A stretch of DNA of 5,759 nucleotides from Bryobacteraceae bacterium (GCA_025929455.1 JAICMB010000244.1:1-5759), one strand, 5' to 3'; counted from the first letter of the stretch, positions 1 to 5,759 are shown. Numbers and translations: made by a program. Notes: a model not told the origin generated them from the sequence alone.

Positions 1-38
1 CCGAAGGTCCCCGCGTATCCGAATCAATCGGAGTGGAA

Positions 39-65
39 GAGGACCGCGGCGGGAGCGCGGTCCTC
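39..65 (-). terminator. GC-rich hairpin, candidate terminator of the receptor gene
   Basis: A perfect 10-bp inverted repeat, GAGGACCGCG (39-48) and CGCGGTCCTC (56-65), encloses a 7-base loop. It begins 18 bases past the receptor stop codon in the direction of transcription. The stem is strong enough for intrinsic termination, but the bases after it on the minus strand read TTCCACTCC, so there is almost no U-tract. It could be a Rho-assisted terminator, a 3'-end RNA-stabilising hairpin, or a bidirectional structure shared with a neighbour beyond the left edge. Bases 1-38 show no gene or other element I can support. Confidence 0.55.
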
Positions 66-82
66 CGGACAATAGCGCGCGC

Positions 83-3000
83 CTAAAAACTCAGCCGTGC
101 GTTCAATTCGAACTGCCGTGCGTCAACGCCGCCATCGCGGCCGGTGTTCGCGAGCCCGTTCACACGGCCGAAGCTGCTGCTGTTAATATCGCCGGTCGGA
201 TTGCTGAAATGCGGCGTATTCGTCGCATTGATCGCTTGCGCCCGGAACTGCAGCTTCATGCGCTCCGTCAAGCTGAACGTCCTCGCGAGTGACAGGTTCA
301 CGTTAAACATCCCCGGTCCGTGCAGAGGATAAAACGGCGAGGTCCCAAAGCGGTTCAGGTCGTCAACAGTCGCGAAGGCGCTCGTGTCGAACCACGTCGT
401 GCCGGGCCCGACAAAGTCTGTAATGGCGATCGATTGCTTCACCAGATCCGGCCGCTGTGTGTTTCCGGTCGCATTCAGATTAGTGCTCGAAGACCCACCC
501 GCCTGGATCTCGAAGACGCTTCCTGAAACGATGCTCAGTACCCCGCTCGTCTGCCAGCCTCCCAGGATTGCGGCCGGAATTCCGCTGGTCGCCCACGGTT
601 TGCCGCGGCCGAACGGCAACTCCGCGACGAAGAGCGCCTGGAAGTTCTGTGGACGGTCCTGCGGGGCCAGACCACGGTTCAAGAAGTAAGCCGAGGGTGT
701 CTGGATATACGGTGAGTTCTTCTCGTTGGAAACGCCTGCAATCCCGATCGTTTTGGACCAGGTATACGCAAGCTGAACCTGGTAGCCCGCCTGGAACCGG
801 TGAGTCAACGTCGTCTGCAGCGCGTCGTAGTGATTGTTGGCGATGGGAGAGATGAGAGTTGTGGAAGCGATACGGAAATCGTGAGCGGCGTCGTACAGTG
901 GCCGGCTCACATTCCCGCCGCACTCCTGAGTGGAACTCCCGGGAACGCAGCCGCCCGGGGCGATCGGACTTTCCGCGTTCAGGTCCAGATAGCCGATCTG
1001 CCGGATGGTTCGCGTGGCAACGTAGCCTGCCTGCGCCACCCATTGGTGCGGCAGTTCCTTCTCAATAGTAAAGTTCCAGGATTGGATATATCCGCGCTGC
1101 AGCTTATCTCCGACGGTTGCGGTGCCGACGTTGGGAGGAATGGGCACTTCGCCGCTCGAAAGATCCGGCACTTGCGGAAGGGGAATGCCAACGGGTATCC
1201 CCTGGGAGCCGACCGGCACGTTCTGCAAACTGGTGGTGTCCAACACACCCGTCGCCTGATACGATTCGGCGCTTACATACAGCGGAATTAGCACCGGGTA
1301 ATTCGTTCGTAGGTCGTCGGCAAGGTTGTACGGTTCATTGGTAATGCCATAACCGGCACGAACCACGAACGTGGGAGTCATGCGGTACGCCAGGCCGACG
1401 CGCGGCACGAATTGCGTTTTGCTTATGGAGACGCCGCAATCGGTCGGAATATTGCCGACACCGCACAACATCACCATGTTCTTCGCGAAATCATAGCGCT
1501 CGAGGCCACGGTCGCCGCCACGCGTGGGCATCGGATAGTACTCCCAGCGCCCACCCAGGTTGACGGTCAGCTTCGGTGTGATTTGCCACTGATCGCCGAT
1601 GTACGCGCTGAATTGCCGCGTGCGGGTGCTGAAGAAATCCGGCACCAGAATGTTTTTGCCGTAAGCGGTGTCCAGGCCCAGCAGGAAGCTTCCAAAATTG
1701 TTGTACGCGTTCGTCTTTGAGCCTTTCCCGTTCAAGCAGTTTCGGCAACTGGTGGGGCCGCTGCCAAAATCGAACCCGCCCGCGCCGGGCTCCGTCGATC
1801 CGCCGCCATTCCATTCCGGCTGTTGATGGTTTAAGTGCAGAATGAAGATGGATCCACCGAAACGAACCGTGTGGCCACCGTGAATCCAGGTCGCATTGCC
1901 GCTCCAGTAGATCTGTGGATCGTTGCGCAGGTACGGCATGTAATTGTTGTGCGTGCCAAGGTCGTTGAAGCTGCTGACGCCGAAGCGCGGCCAGCTCCCT
2001 TCAAACAGGCGCGTGCCATTGGTGCCGGGAATGCCTAGCACGTCGAGCCCTTCGTTCTTGTCGAGATCGAGCTGCTGCGAGTTCGTCACCATCCGCGTTA
2101 TTCCAAAGTTGCCGTCTAGCACGAAAGTGGCGCTTTTTACGTAGTCGGCTGTTAGCGAAACGGTAAGCGTATGTCCGCTGCCTTGTCCCTCGTTACCGCC
2201 GTAATCGCTGATGGGATCGCCGCCGACCTCTCCGAACATCTGGGGGTCGAGATCGTTGTAATTCAAATACCCGACGTGGCCGAACATGGTCAGCTTGTCG
2301 TTGATATTCCAGTCGATCTTTTCGTCCGTCGTAATGCGATTGAACGCGAAATCGGTCGCCGCGAGGTAATTGGAACTCGGCGCCGACGTGCTGGCGCTGG
2401 GAAGAAAGCGGCCCGGCGCCTTTTGCAGCAGCGCCAGTAGTTTCGAAGACACCGGGCTGATGCGGCTGGTGGGGACCACGTTCAGACACTTGGCGCTTTG
2501 GCAGAGGGGATTGTAGTGAGCGGTATCCGTTGGAATATTCGTGGAATAGATTTGCGTCCGGCCCGACCCGTTCGCATTTCCCGTGGTGGGATCGTACACA
2601 ATGTCGGCGTTCGCGGCAAGCCCGTTGGCGGGGTCCGCGCCGCGCAAATCGCCGTTCATCATCGCCAGAGTTGGGATGGTAGCGTTCTTGGTCGCGAACT
2701 GCCGCTGCCGCGTGAGCTCCACGTTGGAAAAGAAGAAAAGCTTGTTATGTACGATGGGGCCGCCGGTGCTGCCGCCGAACTGGTTGAAGATATCCTTCGG
2801 ACGCCGGGTGATCTTGTTATTCGGATCGAAAAAGTTGTGTGCCTCGAGGTTATTGTTGAAGTGGTACTCGTAAACGTCCCCGTGAAATTGGTTGCTGCCG
2901 CTTTTGATTTGGACGTTGACCGTGGAACCGCCGGCAAGCCCCTGTTCCGGATTGAAATTACCCGTCACCGCATTCACGACCTCGATAGCATCCGAGGAAG

Positions 3001-3652
3001 GAATGTAGGCCGCGTTCTCCGGGACCCAGATATTGAACTGGCTGACGCCGTCGATGCGGATATCGTTCCCGTACTCGCTGGTCCCATTCACGTTAAACTG
3101 CAACGCGCGGGACGGATTCGTCGGAATGGAGTGCGCCGTGGTTGGCGGATTTATCCCCGGAATGGTCCCAAACAACGACTCGAAATTGTTCCCGGGTGGC
3201 AACGGTGCATTTTGAAGCGTTTCCGCCGTGATGTCGTGCCGCACATCGGCGCGATCCGTTTGCAGCGGCGGAGCGACGCTCGTGACTTCTACCGTCTGGC
3301 TGATCTCGCCGAGCTGCAGCGAACTGTCCACGCGGCTGACAGTGTTCAGCGATACCAGAACGTGCTGCCGCTCAAACGTCTTGAAACCGGCGGCCGATAC
3401 TTTGATATCGTAGTCGCCCGGCGACAGTGTCGAAAGCGTGTAGTGTCCGCTCGCATCCGTTACCCCTTTGCGAGTGAGTTGTGTCTGCGACTGCGTCACG
3501 GTTACGGCCGCTCCTGCCACCGCCGCGCCTGACGCATCCTTTACATCGCCAACAAGAGAACCGTACAGTACCTGCGCGCCTGCCGGCTGCGCAATAAGAA
3601 GTAATGCCGAGGCTGCGAATACTAGTCCGCCGCCGCACCTTTTTGCAAACAT
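83..3652 (-). CDS. Oar-type TonB-dependent outer-membrane receptor with carboxypeptidase-regulatory-like domain
   Basis: This predicted outer-membrane beta-barrel of 1189 aa probably imports a large or scarce substrate using TonB/ExbBD energy; the substrate is unknown. Residues 1-26 form a signal peptide (basic MFAKR, hydrophobic LVFAASALLLIA, cleavage after AGA before Q27). Residues about 28-115 match a CarboxypepD_reg-like beta-sandwich (GDVKDASGAAVAGAAVTV, TDASGHYTLSTLSPGDYDI). QTVEVTS (119-125) sits where Oar-like proteins carry a TonB-box-like stretch. About 130-250 is the plug, with FNVNG, IRIDGVSQFN and GGSTVNVQIKSGSNQFHGDVYEY at its end. The rest is barrel, ending in the aromatic residue of RLSF, as expected for BAM recognition. 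Start: AGGGGG lies 3 bases before the ATG and leads straight into the signal peptide. Eight of nine cysteines lie in four close pairs (384/389, 636/639, 730/739, 902/911). The gene appears monocistronic and divergent from the LysR gene. The length fits the family and I see no lesion. Confidence 0.93.
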   Translation of the reverse strand: MFAKRCGGGLVFAASALLLIAQPAGAQVLYGSLVGDVKDASGAAVAGAAVTVTQSQTQLTRKGVTDASGHYTLSTLSPGDYDIKVSAAGFKTFERQHVLVSLNTVSRVDSSLQLGEISQTVEVTSVAPPLQTDRADVRHDITAETLQNAPLPPGNNFESLFGTIPGINPPTTAHSIPTNPSRALQFNVNGTSEYGNDIRIDGVSQFNIWVPENAAYIPSSDAIEVVNAVTGNFNPEQGLAGGSTVNVQIKSGSNQFHGDVYEYHFNNNLEAHNFFDPNNKITRRPKDIFNQFGGSTGGPIVHNKLFFFSNVELTRQRQFATKNATIPTLAMMNGDLRGADPANGLAANADIVYDPTTGNANGSGRTQIYSTNIPTDTAHYNPLCQSAKCLNVVPTSRISPVSSKLLALLQKAPGRFLPSASTSAPSSNYLAATDFAFNRITTDEKIDWNINDKLTMFGHVGYLNYNDLDPQMFGEVGGDPISDYGGNEGQGSGHTLTVSLTADYVKSATFVLDGNFGITRMVTNSQQLDLDKNEGLDVLGIPGTNGTRLFEGSWPRFGVSSFNDLGTHNNYMPYLRNDPQIYWSGNATWIHGGHTVRFGGSIFILHLNHQQPEWNGGGSTEPGAGGFDFGSGPTSCRNCLNGKGSKTNAYNNFGSFLLGLDTAYGKNILVPDFFSTRTRQFSAYIGDQWQITPKLTVNLGGRWEYYPMPTRGGDRGLERYDFAKNMVMLCGVGNIPTDCGVSISKTQFVPRVGLAYRMTPTFVVRAGYGITNEPYNLADDLRTNYPVLIPLYVSAESYQATGVLDTTSLQNVPVGSQGIPVGIPLPQVPDLSSGEVPIPPNVGTATVGDKLQRGYIQSWNFTIEKELPHQWVAQAGYVATRTIRQIGYLDLNAESPIAPGGCVPGSSTQECGGNVSRPLYDAAHDFRIASTTLISPIANNHYDALQTTLTHRFQAGYQVQLAYTWSKTIGIAGVSNEKNSPYIQTPSAYFLNRGLAPQDRPQNFQALFVAELPFGRGKPWATSGIPAAILGGWQTSGVLSIVSGSVFEIQAGGSSSTNLNATGNTQRPDLVKQSIAITDFVGPGTTWFDTSAFATVDDLNRFGTSPFYPLHGPGMFNVNLSLARTFSLTERMKLQFRAQAINATNTPHFSNPTGDINSSSFGRVNGLANTGRDGGVDARQFELNARLSF

Positions 3653-3697
3653 AGTCCCCCTAAGTACTACGCTTGAATGCCGATGCGTCCGGGCGAG

Positions 3698-3725
3698 GAT
3701 ATAGCTGCGACGTCCTCCCTGTCAG
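3698..3725 (-). promoter_or_regulatory. Candidate sigma70 promoter of the receptor gene
   Basis: Read on the minus strand, CTGACA (3725-3720, 5 of 6 to TTGACA) is followed by a 16-base spacer and TATATC (3703-3698, 4 of 6 to TATAAT). Transcription would begin near 3691 and give a leader of about 39 bases before the ATG at 3652, with the AGGGGG ribosome-binding site at 3661-3656. Spacing and position fit well, but this is consensus matching by eye only. Confidence 0.5.
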
Positions 3726-3746
3726 CCCAGCTAACTTTCGCTGGGC
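3725..3746. promoter_or_regulatory. Inverted repeat GCCCAGC-N8-GCTGGGC, candidate operator
   Basis: A perfect 7-bp inverted repeat (3725-3731 and 3740-3746) has an 8-base spacer, TAACTTTC. It touches the -35 hexamer of the proposed receptor promoter, so its centre is about 44 bases upstream of the predicted start site, a usual place for an activator. The divergent LysR-type protein is the obvious candidate binder, although the dyad does not fit the classical T-N11-A LysR box. If transcribed from farther upstream it would instead form a leader hairpin. Confidence 0.4.
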
Positions 3747-3839
3747 CCGGAGATCCGCTAGACAAAGCCCCCTGACTCCCCCACAGAATCCCCGAACGTC
3801 CCGCGCTTCATTTAATGCCACAAGGACTGCGGAGTCAAT

Positions 3840-3845
3840 TAGAAT
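3840..3845 (+). promoter_or_regulatory. Candidate -10 element of the LysR gene
   Basis: TAGAAT matches TATAAT at 5 of 6 positions and lies 44 bases before the LysR start codon. At 17-base spacing the -35 position reads GCCACA, matching only the last three bases of TTGACA. The promoter would therefore be weak or need help, which is common for LysR-type genes. The start site would fall near 3852, inside the palindrome at 3842-3871. Confidence 0.35.
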
Positions 3846-3871
3846 TGTTGAACAGCGCTGTTCGAAAATTC
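3842..3871. promoter_or_regulatory. 30-bp near-perfect palindrome, candidate autoregulatory operator
   Basis: The left arm GAATTGTTGAACAGC and right arm GCTGTTCGAAAATTC pair at 13 of 15 positions with no spacer. The core GAACAGCGCTGTTC (3850-3863) is a perfect 14-bp palindrome. It overlaps the -10-like hexamer and predicted start site of the LysR gene and ends just before its ribosome-binding site, so a bound protein would block transcription. Autorepression by the LysR product is the simplest inference. The core is not a standard LexA box, because GAAC and GTTC are six bases apart rather than four. Confidence 0.55.
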
Positions 3872-3889
3872 CGACAGGGTGGCTTCGCC

Positions 3890-4795
3890 ATGGAACTTCG
3901 CCAGCTTGAGTTGCTTTTGACGGTCATCGAATGCGGCGGTTATGCGCCCGCGGGAAAGCGGCTGAACGTTTCGCATTCCGCCATTCACCGGCAGATCCGG
4001 TTGCTGGAGCAGGAACTTGGTTGCCGCCTGTTGGCGCGCAGCGGCAGTAAAATGCAGCCGACCGCGGCGGCACGGCTGCTGGCCGGCGTTGATCTCAACA
4101 TCCGGCGGGAACTTTCGGACGCACGATGCCGGCTCGACGACTTGAACAACCTCCGGCAAGGCTGCCTGCGTATCGGGACTACCAGTAGCGTCCTGGTGTG
4201 TTTTCTCCCGCTCGTTCTGCGGCGCTTTTCGCGCAAATATCCCGGCGTGCGCCTGCACCTGGTAACAGGCGTGGCCGACGATCTGATGGACGGCGTATTG
4301 GAAGAGAAACTCGACCTGGCGATCGTTTTTAATGCTCTCGATACGCCGTTTCAGATGCCGAACCTGGCGTGCGAGACGTTGTACACCGAGGAATTCTGCT
4401 GGGCTGTGGGCAAGCGCCACGCACTCGCAAAGTGCCGCCGCATCGATCTCGCCCGCCTGGCGGCCCATCCTCTAATCACACTGCCGCCGCGCAGCCACCT
4501 CCGTCGCGCTTGCGACCGTCTGTTCGCCGCCACGGGCGTGGTCCCCACCGTTGTCACCGAAGTCGAAAACGAAGAGGCCATCGACAAACTTATCGAAATC
4601 GGCATGGGCTTCGCGCTCCGCTCTCGTCGCCGGCGCGCGAACCCAAATATCCGCTGTCTGAATGTTCCGAACCACACGATTCAGTGCGACGTCGGCGCCG
4701 TAGTTCAAAAAAGAGACTACGCCCCGCGCGCGACCGTCGAATTCATCCGCATGTGCCGCGAAGCCGCGCGGCCATCGATCAGTCCGAAAACTTGA
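3890..4795 (+). CDS. LysR-family transcriptional regulator
   Basis: This is a cytoplasmic DNA-binding regulator of 301 aa, the usual LysR length. Residues 1-60 form the winged helix-turn-helix: MELRQLELLLTVIECGG, then AGKRLNVSHSAIHRQI as the recognition region, then LLEQELGCRLLAR. A linker helix runs to about residue 88. From about 91 (GCLRIGTTSS) to 290 lies the periplasmic-binding-protein-like effector domain, with LDLAIVFN near 141-148 and IGMGFALRS near 237-245 in the expected places. The start at 3890 is preferred over an in-frame ATG at 3815: it gives the canonical LysR N-terminus and has AGGGTGG (3876-3882) seven bases upstream, whereas the longer version would read through the palindrome and proposed promoter. 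The gene is divergent from the outer-membrane receptor, suggesting it controls the receptor and itself. Its effector cannot be told from sequence. An arginine-rich patch, RSRRRR (244-249), is unusual. I see no lesion. Confidence 0.92.
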   Translation: MELRQLELLLTVIECGGYAPAGKRLNVSHSAIHRQIRLLEQELGCRLLARSGSKMQPTAAARLLAGVDLNIRRELSDARCRLDDLNNLRQGCLRIGTTSSVLVCFLPLVLRRFSRKYPGVRLHLVTGVADDLMDGVLEEKLDLAIVFNALDTPFQMPNLACETLYTEEFCWAVGKRHALAKCRRIDLARLAAHPLITLPPRSHLRRACDRLFAATGVVPTVVTEVENEEAIDKLIEIGMGFALRSRRRRANPNIRCLNVPNHTIQCDVGAVVQKRDYAPRATVEFIRMCREAARPSISPKT

Positions 4796-4852
4796 TTTTC
4801 GCGCGTAAAGCCGCGTTGTACTCGGCTGCGCCCCACTCTGAGCGCGCTTCGT

Positions 4853-5365
4853 CTAGAGCAAGAGCGCCACGGCCGCATCTTCTACCCGGCGTTTGAGCTC
4901 GCCTAGGTCGAGCATGGCCCGCAGCTTCGGAATGACACGTTAATCGTGGCGTTTCGCCAGACCCACCGCGGCTTCCTCGCACACATCGATATCGGGATCA
5001 TGCAGACATCGCAGGAGAACCTCGCGTATTTCGGGTGAGTCGATATCACCTTGCACACCGAGTCCGAAAACCGCCCGGTCGCGGACATGGGAGCAGGGAT
5101 CGTTCGCGAATTAATCAGCGTGGGAATCGCAATGGGATGGCCGCTTCGTTCCGCAGATGGCCCAGAGCGGCTACGGCGGATTTGACGACGACTGGATCGC
5201 GCTCATGATCCAACATGTTCACGAGCAGGGCGCACGATTCTTCCGCAAACATCTTCGCGGCAGCCTGACCAGGCGTAATTCGGATACTGCCGTCCATGGT
5301 TCTGCGGCGTCGTAATCGCCCACCAGCGTTTGCGCAAACAACGCATGAATTAGCGTCGAATCCAT
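4853..5365 (-). pseudogene. Decayed HEAT-repeat protein gene
   Basis: Three consecutive segments on the minus strand resemble one HEAT-repeat protein. Segment 1 (5365-5273) starts MDSTLIHALFAQTLVGDYDA and has GAGG four bases before its ATG. Segment 2 (about 5264-5130) is in another frame and contains LLVNMLDHERDP and AVAALGHLRNEAAIPL, a clear HEAT helix pair. Segment 3 (5110-4853) returns to the frame of segment 1, with VRDRAVFGLGVQGD, EIREVLLRCLHDPDIDV and EEAAVGLAKRHD. It then hits TAA (4942-4940) and continues as RVIPKLRAMLD until TAG (4855-4853). At least two frameshifts and one nonsense codon therefore interrupt it. The short gaps between segments suggest that internal repeats were also lost, judged from my memory of the family. 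HEAT repeats mediate protein-protein contacts; the original partner is unknown. Sequencing error could explain one lesion but hardly all of them. Confidence 0.75.
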
Positions 5366-5371
5366 GGGACC

Positions 5372-5578
5372 TCATGCGTCCACTACAGCGTGCAACAAAA
5401 CCCGGGCGATCTGCCGCTGCGCTGATAAGATTTCATCGAACGCTGGATCCGCAGTCCATTTCCCGACCACGTCTGTGAAATCTGCCCGGTTCTGATTTCC
5501 GATATTCGCGGTCAGGTCGTCCATAACTTTTGTTGATCCGCGGTAATCCGCCTTGACACGACGCCCGTCGTGCAGCAC
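5372..5578 (-). CDS. Short hypothetical frame, possibly a ribbon-helix-helix antitoxin remnant
   Basis: This open frame encodes 68 aa from a GTG at 5578, or 50 aa from the ATG at 5524; neither start has a convincing ribosome-binding site. The middle, DDLTANIGNQNRADF followed by VVGKW (residues 20-41), recalls the ribbon-helix-helix pattern of VapB/FitA-like antitoxins. TADPAFDEILSAQRQI (42-57) recalls their acidic toxin-binding tails. The last part, ARVLLHAVVDA, fits neither, so the frame may be shifted near residue 57. No toxin (PIN domain) gene is visible beside it. Its TGA (5374-5372) lies six bases before the HEAT remnant's ATG, an operon-like junction. It may be a relic or a chance frame, and the assignment is weak. 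Confidence 0.3.
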   Translation of the reverse strand: MLHDGRRVKADYRGSTKVMDDLTANIGNQNRADFTDVVGKWTADPAFDEILSAQRQIARVLLHAVVDA

Positions 5579-5583
5579 ACTAG
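5553..5583 (+). promoter_or_regulatory. TTGACA hexamer with 16-bp inverted repeat upstream of the ImuA-like gene
   Basis: TTGACA (5553-5558) is a perfect -35 hexamer. Overlapping its end is CACGACG-CC-CGTCGTG (5557-5572), a perfect 7-bp inverted repeat with a 2-base centre. No good -10 follows: at 17-base spacing the sequence is CACACT (3 of 6), and TAGAAC (5581-5586) is too far at 22 bases. The arrangement looks like an operator in a promoter ending about 20 bases before the ImuA-like start codon, but the promoter call is tentative. The 2-base loop favours a protein-binding dyad over an RNA hairpin. Confidence 0.35.
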
Positions 5584-5604
5584 AACTGGGCGAACAAAAG
5601 GCGA

Positions 5605-5759
5605 ATGGCTTCCCTTGCTGTACTGCACTCCACTCTAGCGCGGCGTTTTCAGGCGCCGCGCGTACGCGAATTCCTCGCGTGCGGGCTGTCGAGCCTGGAT
5701 GCGCTGAGCGGTGGTTTCCCGCGCGGCGCCATTACCGAAATCACAGGGCCTGATGGCTC
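5605..5759 (+). CDS. imuA: ImuA/RecA-like protein, 5' part only (runs off the window)
   Basis: Only 51 complete codons are present. The frame opens at ATG 5605 after AAAAGG (5596-5601), a close but usable ribosome-binding site; an in-frame TAG at 5581 leaves no other ATG upstream. The protein begins MASLAVLHSTLARRF and then has CGLSSLDALSGGFPRGAITE followed by ITGPDG (about 26-51). This is the strand leading into the Walker A loop of RecA-fold proteins and matches the usual start of ImuA-like proteins (SLDALxGGxPRGAxTEIxGP), where a P-loop follows. ImuA works with ImuB and DnaE2 in damage-induced translesion synthesis; those genes would lie to the right, outside the window. A related RecA/SulA-like protein without that role is possible. 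The Walker A itself is cut off, so its intactness cannot be judged. Confidence 0.7.
   Translation, partial: MASLAVLHSTLARRFQAPRVREFLACGLSSLDALSGGFPRGAITEITGPDG

Noticed and set aside
480..1043. 187-aa minus-strand frame inside the receptor gene
   Set aside because: Same strand but out of frame with the receptor, arginine-rich and without a domain; a coding shadow.
2498..3532. Long open frame of 344 aa on the plus strand, opposite the receptor gene
   Set aside because: It is antisense to a well-supported family protein, has an R/V/I/G-rich composition typical of a shadow of GC-rich coding sequence, and shows no recognisable domain.
3850..3863. GAACAGCGCTGTTC as a Gram-positive-type LexA box
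   Set aside because: The half-sites are six bases apart instead of four, and the adjacent genes are not damage-response genes.
3839..4468. 209-aa minus-strand frame opposite the LysR gene
   Set aside because: Antisense to a canonical LysR protein with no domain of its own; explained by codon bias.
4785..4801. Hairpin CGAAAA-CTTGA-TTTTCG at the LysR stop codon as a terminator
   Set aside because: The 6-bp stem is mostly A-T, overlaps the stop codon and has no U-tract after it; too weak to call.
4903..5088. 61-aa minus-strand frame overlapping the HEAT remnant
   Set aside because: It is the shifted frame of HEAT segment 3; the neighbouring frame gives the real repeat motifs.
5296..5478. 60-aa plus-strand frame opposite the HEAT remnant
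   Set aside because: Low-complexity arginine/proline composition with no domain; antisense to recognisable HEAT coding sequence.
5583..5595. GAAC-N5-GAAC direct repeat before the ImuA-like gene as a LexA box
   Set aside because: The alphaproteobacterial box needs a 7-base spacing and the Gram-positive-type box an inverted GAAC-N4-GTTC; neither fits.

Overview
The window looks like chromosomal DNA of a GC-rich soil-type bacterium, most probably an Acidobacteriota member near the Solibacter/Bryobacter group. This rests on three things recognised by protein resemblance only: a very long Oar-type TonB-dependent receptor with an N-terminal carboxypeptidase-regulatory-like domain, a family greatly expanded in that phylum; a HEAT-repeat remnant of a type I associate with the phylum; and the start of an ImuA/RecA-like gene. 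No search was possible, so the taxonomy is an inference.

Layout. Positions 1-82 hold only the end of a transcription unit, with a strong 10-bp GC-rich hairpin (39-65) just past the receptor stop codon. Positions 83-3652 (minus strand) encode the 1189-aa outer-membrane receptor. Positions 3653-3889 are a divergent intergenic region with a plausible sigma70 promoter for the receptor (CTGACA-N16-TATATC), a dyad abutting its -35 box, a -10-like TAGAAT for the regulator, and a nearly perfect 30-bp palindrome over that -10 region. Positions 3890-4795 (plus strand) encode a full-length LysR-type regulator of 301 aa.

Positions 4796-5604 contain no intact gene that I trust. On the minus strand lies a decayed HEAT-repeat gene (5365-4853), readable in three segments separated by two frameshifts and broken again by an in-frame TAA. 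It is preceded by a short open frame (5578-5372) with faint resemblance to a ribbon-helix-helix antitoxin. From 5605 to the window end (plus strand) is the first part of an ImuA/RecA-like gene, with a perfect 16-bp inverted repeat and a TTGACA hexamer upstream.

How it fits together. The receptor and the LysR gene are head to head, with dyads in the shared region. The simplest reading is that the regulator represses its own promoter through the palindrome and controls the receptor through the second dyad in response to an unknown ligand, probably a nutrient taken up through the receptor. The right-hand side looks like a decaying locus between this uptake unit and a possible DNA-damage (translesion synthesis) cassette that continues outside the window. 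I saw no RNA genes, CRISPR array, insertion sequence or attachment site.
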